From Chara braunii (Eukaryota; Streptophyta; Charophyceae; Charales; Characeae), in NCBI GenBank assembly GCA_003427395.1, contig BFEA01000160.1, forward strand, positions 1,095,832-1,143,417: a DNA stretch of 47,586 nt, given 5' to 3'. Within the stretch, counting starts at the first letter, position 1, and each line of letters starts with the position of its first letter. Under the pieces are notes generated by a model. The model was not told the origin of the DNA and did no database searches. It was given only the letters and a program-made list of their open reading frames with translations. The translations under genes were made by a program, and so were the position numbers. Positions 1-10,875 of the stretch are shown here, piece by piece.

Positions 1-88
<88 letters not shown>
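1..88. repeat. (CT)n microsatellite
   Basis: An uninterrupted CT dinucleotide run opens the window, so its true length is unknown. A similar CT run borders the assembly gap at 22439-22511, which suggests that such tracts break the assembly. Confidence 0.97.
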
Positions 89-618
<530 letters not shown>

Positions 619-739
619 CAAGCACAGCACACCCCTCCACACACAAGCGCACACTGACGCAAACAACCGCACCCACGCAAGCATGCACACACACACACAC
701 ACACACGCGCAGTCAGGAGGGAGGGCAGAGGTAGGCCTA

Positions 740-835
740 CTGGTAGGGCGGCAGTGGGGCCTACCTTACCGTCTAGGAGGGTGGCGGTAGGACCTACCAG
801 TCCAGGTAGACAGGTAGACCTATTATAGGTCCATC
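740..835. repeat. Cluster of short inverted repeats
   Basis: The sequence is built from repeated TAGGCCTA, GGTAGG/CCTACC and GACCTA-TTA-TAGGTC motifs, several of which pair with each other over a few bases. No coding function is seen. Confidence 0.5.
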
Positions 836-1223
836 TGGGCCGTTGGACAGGTGGTGCATGGCTGACGGCCTGGATTGCCTCGCAGACTTCAAATCTTCAC
901 ATCGATCGTGGCCGTCGACCGCGTAGGACGCTACGGCCAAATTCGATTTTCGATATTTGTTACGTTCTTGCAACGATCGGGGCCGTCGGCCTGGTCGGCC
1001 TGTGGACGGCAGTGACTATCAGGAGAAGGGGGGGGGTTGTTTTTTTTTAATAGAGTTTTCTCTTTTTTTTTATAAAAGTACACTATGTTCTTCTCTCAAA
1101 TTCTTTTTGACTTTCACTACCTTCCTACCACTACTCCGAAGACTATATAGGCCCTCGCAAACAAGGTAAATCATGTTGCCCACCCCTGCTGCTTCTTCTT
1201 TTTGACCTTTTTTTTCCTCTTTT
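836..1223. other. No gene recognised
   Basis: GC-rich sequence with repeated GGCCGTCG-type motifs (about 908-1010) is followed by T-rich sequence (about 1037-1210). I see no protein or RNA gene. Confidence 0.4.
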
Positions 1224-1339
1224 CCTGTCAAATCTCGACAGGACGGCCTTTCAGGCCGTAGGCATTCCTGTAAAAAAGGCTAACCAGTCCCGACCAATTC
1301 AATTACCTGTCAAATCTGGACAGGACAGCCTTTCAGGCC
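1224..1339. repeat. Two copies of a dispersed two-hairpin module
   Basis: The first copy (1224-1259) has CCTGTC pairing with GACAGG across a 7-nt loop, followed at once by ACGGCC pairing with GGCCGT across TTTCA. A second copy lies at 1306-1339 and a third far away at 34860-34893. The two later copies also share flanks such as CAATTA before and TTTTTATTGTCATTAT after. This is a dispersed repeat of unknown class. Confidence 0.7.
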
Positions 1340-1757
1340 CTTTTTATTGTCATTATTGTCATCTTTTTAGTATTAGGGCTTGATCCCACTTCTTATAGGC
1401 GAGGCACTTTTCGGTAAATTTTGGGATCCCACCTCTTTCCGAAACAGTCTAGTACGTGGCAGTGCGAGCGCGATTTGAGGACCCGTAGTTCTTTCAAAAA
1501 ACAAAAGAAGCCACCCCCGTACCTTGCACCGTGAAAGAAGGAGCCATTGTTTTTTTCTTCCTTTTTTTTCTCCCTGATGTGCAGGCCGTTGGATCCTCGA
1601 GGCCCCAGAAGATAGTGCCGCAGAAGTAGGGCGTGTGGGATCCGCTTTTTATAACACGGAGCGAGCGGGGCGGACCCTGGAAAACCAGTTCTTTTAGCTT
1701 TCTTCCCAAAAAGATATCAGCCCCTTATTATGGGGAACGCAGCCAAGACTTTTCCCT
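1340..1757. other. No gene recognised
   Basis: Mixed sequence with T-rich stretches and short open frames on both strands that have no recognisable domain. Nothing else is supported. Confidence 0.4.
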
Positions 1758-1892
1758 TTTTTCCTTTTTTTCCTTTTTTCATAAAATAGGCCAGGCTGTT
1801 GTAGAGGCCCGATTGGTCCCTGTGTGCAGCTGGCTCCGATCTATTCATGGGGAGCAGCACGTGCTGGGAACCGGGCCTAGCGTCCCTTATAA
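1758..1892 (-). mobile_element. Minus-strand retroposon 3' end (T tract plus structured tail)
   Basis: Reading the minus strand, the LINE tail motif shared across this window (GGGACGCT.GG.CCGGTT, then CAGCA..TGCTGCTCCCCA, then an AATAGAT-type segment) occupies about 1892-1830. It is followed by CCTCTACAACAGCCTGG and then a poly(A)-like tract (T-rich on the plus strand, 1758-1790). No coding region is attached, so this is either a 5'-truncated LINE or a SINE-like rider. Confidence 0.75.
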
Positions 1893-2690
1893 TAAGAATA
1901 CAATGCTTAATAATGGTTCAGGATGATTTGAGGATGATTCCAGATGTCGCCTCGACTACTTCTTGGTTTCGGCTATGGCGTCTAGTGAAGTAATCCAAGT
2001 AAGAGAGTTAAAAAGAATACTTATCTGACCACAAACCAGTAGTACTGGACTGCAATCTCTCTTCCTTGGAGAGGAGGGGGCCGGGTTATTTTCGGTTAAA
2101 CACCAATCTACTTTCGGATGAAGGTCTAACCAGATGCATGAGTGGTTTCTGAGTGGACTGGCAAGAAACCAAGCCCTCATTTGACTCGACAGCGGAGTGG
2201 ATGGACGCAGGCTTACGAATTGTCTCATCTAGATTGGAAGCCTTTCTCAGATAGCAACATATAGTCGGAACAACGAGGAAAATTTCCTTCAAGGGACATG
2301 GTGAAAGAAGCAGAAAAAAATTTGGGTTTTCACCCGGTATCGGATGTATTTTGGGCAGAAGAGAGGGCTGAAAGACTACACAATTGGGAACTTCATCAGA
2401 GTCAAAAGCAAGAGAGGTGGCGTCAAATACTGAAGGTGAAAGGGGTAGCAACCTCAGACAGGCTATCAAAACAGGCATTCTAGAGATTACTTCCGGAAAG
2501 CAGAGCAGTCAAGATGGAGGAGTTATAGCACCCGCACCTTGCAGGTCAGCCTCAGGCCACCACAAACATCGACATGTGTAGTTATGCAGCGGAGTACTTT
2601 GCAGACATAATGACAACCAGGCGCCCCGAAGACAGTATGGAGGATGATCGTGACATGTCTTAACTGTCACCACTATGGAACAACTTCCAA

Positions 2691-3657
2691 GTGAGATTGC
2701 CCGAGGAAGGTAAACAATGGATGGACAGACCGATTACTGTGGAGGAGCTAAATTGCACCGTGAAGGCCACGTCACGGGGGAAAGCATCAGGGGATGATGG
2801 ACTGCCAATCGAATTTTTTGCTTGTTGCTGGCAGGTGTTGGCGGAAGACTTGGTCATTATGTTCAACAAGATCTTGACTGGAGGAAGACTGAGACAGTCT
2901 ATGACCCGGGGGGTCATATCCCTGTTATTCAAGAAGGGCGACCGTAGCGAAGTGCGAAATTGGCGCCCTATTTCCTTGTTGGACGTGATTTATAAGCTCC
3001 TGGCTAAAACACTCACCACCAGATTCAGCAACCTTCTGTCAGGGTTGGTGAAGCAAGATCAAGGGCCTTCGTACAAGGTCACTCCATCCTCGAGAATGTG
3101 GTCACTGCTATAGAAGCTCTCGAGCTCATTGAGCAAGATAATGCAGACGTCGTCGTCCTCGTCCTGGACCTTGAAAAGGTGTATGCCAGAGTAAACTGGA
3201 CTTTTGTATTGACGACACTCAAGGTGGCGGGCTTTGGGGTACCATTCTGTAGGTGGGTAAAGGTGTTGTATGACTGCTCCTCCGCTGCGGTATGCGCCAA
3301 GGGTGTCCCCTGACTCCACTTCTTTTTGTGCTGCCTTTGGAACCACTGCCCTGCAATATTAGATCTCACCCAGAGATTGTCGGGTTGTGTCTGCCGAATG
3401 GTAAAGAATGCAGAGTAAGGGCATTAGCGGATGACTTGTTTGCTATTTCAAGTAATGAGAGGTCATTCTTGGAAGCACTCAAAGGCTGCTTCACGGAAAT
3501 CTCAGAGGCTGCAGTCAACCAGACCAAGTCTACCTTCTTTTTGCCCAAGCAATTCCCGCTTGCAGTACAGTGGGGCATAGAGAAAGTGCGAACCGCCACA
3601 GTTGGGTGGTTCCTAGGAGTGCAAGTGGCTTTGGCAGACTGCTCTTCTTCCCAATAA
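2691..3657 (+). pseudogene. LINE A reverse transcriptase fragment
   Basis: Three overlapping frames together carry the RT fingers and palm. The first (2691-3113) has ARGKxSGDDGLP-like sequence (SRGKASGDDGLPIEFF) and KKGDRSEVRNWRPISLL. The second (3098-3313) has LDLEKVYARVNW, the equivalent of FEKAYDRVNW. The third (3292-3657) has RQGCPLTPLLFV and the catalytic box LADD (about 3424-3435). At least two frameshifts separate these parts, so no full protein can be made. The enzyme would copy LINE RNA at a nicked target site. Confidence 0.9.
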
Positions 3658-4498
3658 GTAATTTTGCAGGAGAAGATTTAGAAGAGAGTGGGTAGTCTTG
3701 GGGGGGCAAGACACCTTTCTCTGATCGGTTGCGCACTGGCGATAATGACATCAGCTTTTGCCCTTTTGTGGTATGTAGTTGTGGTTCGGAAGGTTTTCCC
3801 TGCATTGCTTAAAACGGTTAAGGCGGTATCTAAATGTTTTTTTCAAGAAGCCGGAAAGGGACCCAGAACGTGGCTACATCTTGGAAGTCGCATGGGCTAC
3901 GATATTTGCTCCTAGAGAGCCATGAACTACAATATTTGCTCCTAGAGACGCTGCTAGATCCAGGGGCTCAGAATAAGTATTTGCTCGCCCACTGGGTAAT
4001 CAAAGTGGCAGAGGTGGAGAGGGAAGCAGATTGGATTCTCCTAGCGGAAACACTTCTGACTTCAAATTGGAAGTTGACCAGAACCTCGAATGTGTGGGTG
4101 GCCATTATGACCAAGATCTTTGCAGGCAAATGACCCAACTCCATATTCTGGTGAGATGTGTTGGCAGCTTGGAAACAAGCAAGGCTGGTAGAAAGGAGTA
4201 CACCAAAATCCATAGAAGAGGTGGGACATCAACCACTCTTCGAAAATGAGTGGGTCATAGATGTTTATGGGGCTCCATTCACGTTGGAAATGAAACCAAA
4301 GACGTTTAGTCTTAGCTGGTTGCAAAAAGGAATTTCACTGGTGGGGGACCTCTAGGATGATAGCACGAATTAGTGGAAATCAAACAAGCTCCTCAGACAA
4401 ACACTGGGACACTTGCCCATGAAGGAGGAACGAGCCCGGATGATCAAAACAACAATCCCAGAAGAATGGAAGTTGTTGCTGGGCCCTACAACAACAGA
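3658..4498 (+). pseudogene. LINE A ORF2 C-terminal remnant
   Basis: Short broken frames show LINE-like post-RT sequence: a LSLIGCALAIMTSAFALLWY-like segment near 3713-3775, matching LLGRALVANCCILSTIWF of LINE F, and an HQPLFENEWVIDVYGAPF-like segment near 4227-4280, matching SSLFENPAILDATGHPF. A short tandem duplication (GGGCTAC.ATATTTGCTCCTAGAGA, about 3893-3949) is visible. The remnant is not functional. Confidence 0.75.
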
Positions 4499-5180
4499 AA
4501 AAATTCCCAGAATTAAATAATCATTCTAGAGTAAAATTTCATTCTAAATTTTAAATTTTCATTCCATCTTAAAAAATGTAATTTCAATTTTAAAATTTTC
4601 CGTCTTACTTGAAAACTTTCCTTCCAAGAATGGGGTATCCCTTCTTATTTGAACTGCATGCTAGAGATGGAATGAAAGTCTGAATGAGTTCATGAAATAT
4701 TTTAATTGGACGGTCATTCAAAGTAAGGATTTTCAATCATAAATGGGTTAATCCAATTTAAATTAGACGATATTTGTTGTAGTAGAATGAAAGTCTAATT
4801 AAAACATTTCATAAACTCGTCCAGACTTTCATTCCATCTTGAACAAATAGATGTAGTTGGAAAGAAAAACTCATATTTAGACGGGAACTTATCAAATTAA
4901 ATTGAAAATTTTAGAATTGGACAAACATTGGAATGATAATTTATAAATATGAAGGATTTCTTTTTTATAGAATGTTTTTTCAACTTTCATTTCTCATGGG
5001 AATTTTTCTGTTGAAGCATCGACCCCACTGGAACATGGTACAAATGGAACAATGGGAAAAAAAAATGGTACTGCAGACTTGAAAGTTGGTTTCATGATAG
5101 GTTGGGGCGCTGCTGGTTGGAGACGTATAAACGGAAAAATGAGTCTCTCCCTACGTTGGAGAGAGAGCGAATTAATACAG
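4499..5180. repeat. AT-rich stretch with a fold-back repeat
   Basis: About 4667-4710 reads GGAATGAAAGTCTG..GAG, then TTATGAAATATTTTAATT-like sequence. The same sequence returns in reverse complement at about 4799-4837, giving arms of roughly 40 bases with a few mismatches around a spacer of about 90 bases. More GAATG/CATTC motifs lie around it. This resembles a small fold-back element or MITE, but I could not define outer ends or a target duplication. No gene is seen. Confidence 0.55.
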
Positions 5181-5304
5181 TCGTCCCTATGCTGAGATAT
5201 GTCGATATCGCCAACAATTTTTTTTCACAATTATGCTTGATCAAACCATTGTCTCTCTACTATGGTTGTGGTTGACAGCGGGAACATGTCTGGGAAGGCT
5301 GGTG
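5181..5304 (-). repeat. Inverted copy of the LINE B 3' coding end
   Basis: This segment is the reverse complement of about 7455-7565, with only scattered differences. It includes the same T run and the words CTATGCTGAGATATGTCGAT, ACCATTGTCT and GACAGCGGGAACATGTCTGG. The 3' copy encodes the C-terminal DFPDMFPLSATTID segment of LINE B plus the start of its 3' UTR. So LINE B is preceded by a piece of its own 3' end in the opposite orientation. Confidence 0.88.
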
Positions 5305-5339
5305 GATCCACTTTCACGGGGTTCGACCACCTGAATAAC

Positions 5340-7577
5340 CTAAGCTTGATTGGAGACCCTTCGACGAACCAATCAGAGTCTTGGGAGTGATGCTCTCAAC
5401 TCATGGGCCGCCGGTAAAAAACGATGACTAGATCACTAGGCCGACACTGGAAAAAATGCAGACTTGGGGCGACAAAAACACTTCCCTCTTCGGGAGGGCG
5501 CTAATTATAAACAACGTGGTGCTTGCATCCATCTGGTATAAATCGGTCCTCTGGCAACTTGGTAAGGATAGAACCAGGGACCTAAAAAAACGTATGGTTG
5601 CCTTCCTCTAGCGGGGCAATCATGAGCAACAAAATGTAATCAACAGGGTGGTCTGGGACAAGCTAATCCAGCCTAAAACTAAAGGGGGTTTAGGCTTATT
5701 GGACCACGCCCTTCAAGTTACTGCACTATCAATCCAATGAATTAAAAGGTTAATAGTTGGAATAAATCCTTCATGGCGGGATTTGGCTTTAGAACAAATC
5801 CACCAACTCGCACCACGAACCGCCAACACTGTTAACCACCTCATATGGCTGGAGGACCGGTATTGGTTTATACCTCGCCCCCGCCTTAACTCTCAAGAGG
5901 AAGCGGACAAAGGAGCGGCCAGACAGGACTTGGTAAAAAATAAATTTTGGATTGACCTTATTAAAAATTGGAGAAGGCTGCCAATCCCCGACAGACCGGC
6001 CCCGGAACGAGTAGAGGAGATTCTGCGTCAACCCCTTTTTGAGAATAGGACAATCACGGACAGACAAGGAAGAGTTTTTGTTAGTTTGGACCCCCGTTGG
6101 GCCTCATGGGTTAGGTAAGGGATTCTTAGAGTAGGGGATATCTGGGACGAAGCAACCAAAGACTGGAAAACAACTCAACAATTACGCCCCATCCTACGCC
6201 GCACTCGAAACCTAGCAGAGGCCCTGGGACAACTGATATTTTCAATGCCCCTTGCTTGGGTACTGACCCTAAGAAAGGGCACCACACTACAAGAGTAGGT
6301 CTGGGTAGCAGTAAGGGTAGTCAACTTCCTCCTACAAATTGACACGATAGTTGAGGTCAGACTGAAAGGGATCATGGTCAACCTTTTCAAGAGGAGAGGG
6401 GACGATTCTCTGGTACGCTACCACCCAGACTCGGTCCAATGGCATGAGAGGACCAACCTTTACCGGATTCGGGTCCTGCAAAGCCATAAGGAATGGAGGA
6501 CTCAATTGCGTTTTTTTTTACCAGAAGTCCCCTTGTCCGCCTTAGCCCTGGACCCTCTAGAATGGCAATGGGTCAGGGGACGGAACGAACAAACATTATG
6601 ATACCTCTCCGAGTTGTCTGTAAGAGCCACGTATAGAATGATCAAACCTTGGATCGACATTCGGGCAGAGATAGAAGAACGTTGGCAGAAACACATAGAC
6701 CTATATAGGGGACAAGTGAGAGGGTTGCAGTGGTTGAAGGGGGTGGAAGAGAGACCAACAAAGTTCGCCTCCCTACAGTGGCAAATCTGTCACAGATGCC
6801 TTCCCACCAATGATTGAACCACAGACAGGACGAATCTGGAGCAAAGAGGGATTGCACTCCTATGGTGTAAGTGCTGTAAAGCAGGATTCCCGCCCCGAAG
6901 AATATGCGAGACAATTGAACACATTTTTCTCCAGTGTCCGGGCGCCACCCTGACGTGGCGATGATGGGATCACATTTGGTCTCAACCGGGCACTATTGAG
7001 GAATGGTCATGGAAATGGAAAATGCTTCTGCTAGGTCAATGGAACAGGCCACATGTATCCTGCTTCGTCAATCTCTTTGACATATCCAGGAAGATCGTAA
7101 TTTGGGCCTTGTGGACAAGGAGGTGCATTTTTTACCAGAAAGGGGCCAGAATGGAGGAAGGGGAAGTGGCGTCTACAGTCAAACAATTTGTGGAGACAGA
7201 AATAAGAGCACAATGGCAACGAGTTCAAAATAAAATGATAGTTCTCACACAAAAATCAGACATCGTCAAAAAAATTCACACCTTCTTTACAAAAGGGCTG
7301 GGAGGGGAAAGGGGGGGCGGGATGGCTCAGATAGACGGGCCCGGGGAAAAGGGAGAGGAGGGTGGAAGCAGTGATGCTGCCAAGGACTACAAACTCAGAT
7401 TCCACGACTAGCTACAAGTCGACTCAAGCATCCCAATGAAAAGCCCCGAGGACTTCCCAGACATGTTCCCGCTGTCAGCCACAACCATAGACAATGGTTT
7501 GGTCAAGCATGATTGTGGCAAAAAAAATGTTGGCGATATCGACATATCTCAGCATAGGGAGGACTTTATTCAATAGA
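5340..7577 (+). pseudogene. LINE B ORF2 C-terminal half, one frame with stops at Trp sites
   Basis: One reading frame can be followed without a frameshift for about 2.1 kb. It begins in the RT connection region (PIRVLGVML; NTSLFGRALIINNVVLASIW), continues through GGLGLLD, WLEDRYW, RQPLFEN and SVRATYRMIKPW, and reaches the zinc-binding RVT domain (KFASLQWQICHRCLPTND; CKCC; HIFLQCP). It ends near DFPDMFPLS. Nine in-frame stops interrupt it (5429, 5609, 5738, 6116, 6296, 6599, 6815, 6962, 7409). Seven fall where a paralogue has Trp or where Trp is the likely residue; 6116 and 6296 do not. It cannot encode an intact protein without recoding. Confidence 0.9.
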
Positions 7578-7838
7578 TACGTTCAAAAGATAAGGGGAGG
7601 GAAGAGCTAGTGTGTAGTAGCAGGCATTTGGCGCCGGGTTTAGGGCGAAGAGGTTCCCCCCCCCGTCTTTTTTTTTCAAAATGTCCTGCTCAGTCAATCC
7701 CCTGGATTCCAGGGTTACCGTAATCATGCTGGCAGGAACCTCCTACTTTGTTTCTCTGATGTGCTTTAATTTCAAGTCTGTATATGGGACGTTGGACCCG
7801 TTTTCCAGCAGGTGATGCTCCCCACCAATAGATGGAGC
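7578..7838 (+). other. LINE B 3' UTR and structured tail
   Basis: GGCGCC at 7630-7635 is followed by TTTAGGGCGAAGAGGTTCC. A perfect hairpin follows, CCCTGG-ATT-CCAGGG (7700-7714). The shared LINE tail begins at GGGACGTTGGACCC (7786) and ends at GATGGAGC (7838). The same layout is seen at the ends of LINEs C and D and at 35640-35925. Confidence 0.85.
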
Positions 7839-7845
7839 TTTTAAA

Positions 7846-8577
7846 CCACCAGTACCGCCGCCAATGTTGGGAAATTACGATGTCTTGGCCAGTACCCAAA
7901 CTTTTCGGGGTGGGACACAGGGTCAACAATGTCTCATAAATCTGAATTTTATAGTGACGGAAAAAGGGGGGGAAAAAAATGCTTTCTTTACTGCAATGAT
8001 ATCGGGCTGGGTAGTCCAGGAGGCCGTGCTCACAATCTTACTCCACAGAATGCACCTTAAAGGTAAGGCGGTCACATTCTGAATATTACTGTTTTTTTTT
8101 TTTTTTGTTGGTCTTGTGTTTCTTATGAGTCCCTTGTCCGTGAATTGCTCAAGTTGTCCATGATCTGCTCAAGCTATGTTTTGTCAGAGGATTGTAAGGC
8201 TCATCACATTGACACTTAGGAGAATGTATCCAACCATTTTAACGGCTGAATCCATGTGCCCGTTTTCCCCCCCATTTATTCGCTTTTTGGAATATGACAA
8301 CCTGACCACGGGGCTGAGATGCCCTCATTGAGGGCACACTCACACTACCACTTCCAAGAATGTATACAACTGCAATCACGACAAAAACTTTGTTTCCTTT
8401 TTTTTTTTTTATTCTTTTCAGAGGTTCATGGCCGCAACTTTTCTGCTTCTTTTTTGTTTTTTTTTTGTTCTTTCCGTGAGAGTACCAGAAAGGAAACGAA
8501 TTGGTACCCAGGCTCGGCAAAACTCGGAGCGCAGTGAAATTCAGGATCGACAAAAACAAGCTCGGAGGTACTGGTGG
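7846..8577. mobile_element. 732-bp inverted-repeat element (CCACCAGTAC family)
   Basis: The ends are inverted repeats: CCACCAGTACCGCCG at the left and its complement (one mismatch in 15) at the right, 8563-8577. TTAAA flanks both sides (7841-7845 and 8578-8582) as a likely 5-bp target duplication. The element sits inside the A-rich end of LINE B, so it is younger than that LINE. Its right part (GGCTCGGCAAAACTCGG) is also found in the 195-bp relative at 41286-41480. It has no transposase, so it is non-autonomous; I cannot assign a superfamily. Confidence 0.82.
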
Positions 8578-8719
8578 TTAAAAAAAAAAAGAAAAAAAAA
8601 GTGGATGCTCTTTCAGTATGGATTGAGAGGTCTATCAGAGGTGTGGGTCATATTACAGACACCGTCAGAGACTCATAGAGAGAGGCCTTTCAATGATCCC
8701 ACAATTGTTAGGTAACAGG

Positions 8720-9480
8720 ACATTACTGAGAGAATTGAGGATCGATGTCGCGGTATGGGGATGAAAGGTTACCGGGGAGCTGGTAACAGTACTGAAAAAC
8801 CTCGGCGCAAAGTTAATTCTGAAGAGAAACTGCGAAGATTTTCCTACTACCGAGAAGTTGCAACAACGGCGGTGTAGGTCAATACCAACCCTGACCCCCC
8901 CACAAAGCCTGGAACTCAACAGACTGTGGACTCAACTGAAGTGCATTCCGTCACAAAAATTAGCTTCACTCATGTGGCTTCAGTCTCATCTTGTTGTGCC
9001 AACCTCCCAGTGACTTCTAGAGCGAGATGGAGGTAGATACAACCTGCAACCATTGTCAAACTGAACTGCAGTCGCCGAGCCACCTCTGGTGGGACTGTAC
9101 TCGATCAAGGAAATGGTGGAGATGGTGAGAGATGCACTGACAAAGATTCGTTGGGCAGGCATGACTCACAAGAGAAAGGTGGGTAATCTTGGGTGCAGTT
9201 CCACAATCGATGAGTATAACGGCGGGTTGGGGCTATTTTGCACAGGTAGGCCGAGCCATTATGCTGTGGGTTATTTGGCTAGACTGAAATAGCATCAGAT
9301 TCCAAGGAGAGGCGCTTTCAAAAATTCATGCAGAACCCACCTTTTTGGCTCTACTCGCCACTGCCATACAAGCAGACTGGATACGTCCGGCAGTTCAGGG
9401 GGATAGGCAGGAAGAAGAAGTAGAGTAAAGGTAGGTATTTTAGTACAAACCAGACGCACTCGGTTTCAGTTGGCGACCCC
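8720..9480 (+). pseudogene. LINE E, ORF2 3' fragment with RVT zinc domain
   Basis: Around 8927-9010 one frame reads QLKCIPSQKLASLMWLQ.., the equivalent of LAGLQWLHLHNSVPT in LINE F. A TGA at 9011 stands where LINE F has Trp (PTAAW). After a frameshift comes CNHC..PSHLWWDC (about 9035-9100), the zinc-binding Cys/His motif. Around 9222-9400 another frame reads GRAIMLWVIWLD and then LLATAIQADWIRP, the domain's C-terminal helix region. Several frameshifts are present. I found no clear structured tail after it. Confidence 0.78.
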
Positions 9481-9990
9481 AGTAGACCGCAAAAGGCCCG
9501 GGGAAGGATGGGTAGGGAGAGTGTCAGGGGAAGGGAATGGAATGTAGATACGTTCCTCTCGGTCGCTATTAGACCGGGGTCAAACCATGCGTAGGTATGT
9601 GTATTAGGAGACTAGGCTAGAATAATTACTAGAGTGTTAGGAGTTGCAGGAGTAAATTCGTTTAGTTTTAGTAGTTGGTCTGACACAAGTATATCTTGAT
9701 GTAGGAAGGACATGGGAAATATGAGTGTTTTGATGTGATAAGGAAAAGCTAAATTGGCTGATGCTGTCAAGATAACACTGGATGAATTGTGAGGCCGCAC
9801 TGGATGAATTGTGAGGTCCCCGACCTCGACACTAATTCTGTTGCAAACGGAACTATGATTCATCAAAAAAAAAAAAAAAAACTTTTTTTTTTTTTCCTTT
9901 TTCATAAAAAGGTTAGGTTGTTGTAGAGACGGGATTCCAGACATACGATGGTTCGCAGACATCAGTCAGCCATTGGTTATCCTGACAATT
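9481..9990. repeat. Tandem 22-bp repeat and two opposed poly(A) ends
   Basis: ACTGGATGAATTGTGAGG is repeated in tandem (about 9776-9820). At 9865-9881 a run of A is followed, after one C, by a run of T (9884-9896). Next comes TTTTTCATAAAAAGGTTAGG, then GTTGTTGTAGAGACGGGATT, which recurs in diverged form at about 1778-1812 and 36283-36320. The simplest reading is a plus-strand retroposon ending in A(n), abutting the poly(A) end of a minus-strand retroposon. Confidence 0.6.
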
Positions 9991-10709
9991 GTGAGGCCAC
10001 CTCCCAACCCTATCCTACCTCGATTTGAATCTGAAGTTTTTTTTTTTTTATAAATAATATATATTAAAGGCCGAATGCTCAAGGCAAAATACCTGTCAAG
10101 CTAAGGAAGGAGAGAGAGAAGAAGTGGTGACAGTTGGAGGGCGGGATTCAGACACCGCCACCATACCTTACGAAACTTATCGGGGGGCTTGCCCTCCGGT
10201 CTATGATATGGAGATGCCATGGGGATATCGCGCTCCTCCTCAGTTGGGGGCGCCTTGCGGTGAATGTGATTTATCTGCTTAGTGGGCAACGCCCGATACG
10301 GAGTCTCCGCAGGGCTATCTTGCTTCCAGGTGGCCTGGAGCAGCCTAGAGCACCTGTGGTCATGATCGTTTTTTTAAGCCGACGAAGTGTAGGAGCAGTT
10401 TCGTTTTTATGGACCCTATTTGCATCGTTTGGCTCGTCGCTTTAGACGAGAGGTTCTCTATTGATGTGATTGAATTGTTTTTGGGTATTCGTATTAGTAT
10501 GGTTAGTTCCTTTCCGGAAACTGCTGATAATAGATCATTAGTACATGGTAGACGATTAATGGTTTTGTTTTATTTTGGCTGGAACTTCTCTGAATCCTCG
10601 TCGATTATGGCGGTAAAGGGTGATGATAGACAGAGGATGGGAAGGGTTAAACAATAGATAGGTTTTGACAATTGTTGTTAGATGAATGAGCGATGGTCTA
10701 TTAATCATG
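9991..10709. other. No gene recognised; two short open frames
   Basis: Frames at 10134-10445 and 10409-10657 (plus strand, 103 and 82 residues) overlap in different frames and have no motif I recognise. They could be remnants of a retroelement coding region. I do not call them genes. Confidence 0.35.
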
Positions 10710-10862
10710 CTTTTTTTTTTTTTTTTTTTTTTTCAACTTCGTATACAGGAAACCTACTTAACGAGGTAATAAGAGCATCCCCAGTAAGTAGGCCCCAGCG
10801 TCGAAGGCTCCATCTATTGGTGAGGAGCTGCACTTGCTGGAAATTAGGTCCAACGTCCCTGT
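10710..10862 (-). mobile_element. Minus-strand retroposon 3' end
   Basis: A T run (10710-10733) is the poly(A) end of a minus-strand element. About 70 bp on, the shared LINE tail is read on the minus strand (10862-10807): GGGACGTTGGACCTAATTTC, then CAGCAAGTGCAGCTCC and TCACCAATAGATGGAGCC. No coding part is seen. Confidence 0.75.
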
Positions 10863-10875
10863 ATAATGATATGAA

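Larger units (their letters stand above)
1926..4498 (+). mobile_element. LINE A, degenerate non-LTR retrotransposon
   Basis: The copy begins inside the apurinic-type endonuclease: around 1945-1975 the frame reads RLDYFLVS, and at about 2020-2040 it reads SDHKPVVL, the conserved endonuclease C-terminal motifs. Reverse transcriptase follows (2691-3657), and then a C-terminal stretch up to an IPEEWKLLLGP-like motif near 4455-4490 that matches IPIEWKQTLAEGP in LINE F. Many frameshifts and stops make it non-functional. It breaks off into AT-rich sequence without a clear tail. Confidence 0.88.
5181..8600 (+). mobile_element. LINE B, 5'-truncated copy with tail split by a small transposon
   Basis: The order is: inverted 3' fragment (5181-5304), ORF2 C-terminal half (about 5340-7577), 3' UTR with the GGCGCC motif (7630-7635), structured tail (7785-7838), and an A-rich end that resumes after the inserted 732-bp element (from 8578). 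The 5' part of the LINE (ORF1, endonuclease, most of RT) is absent. Confidence 0.85.

Noticed and set aside
10134-10657. Two overlapping plus-strand frames as genes
   Set aside because: No recognisable motif, different frames, and surrounded by retroposon ends.
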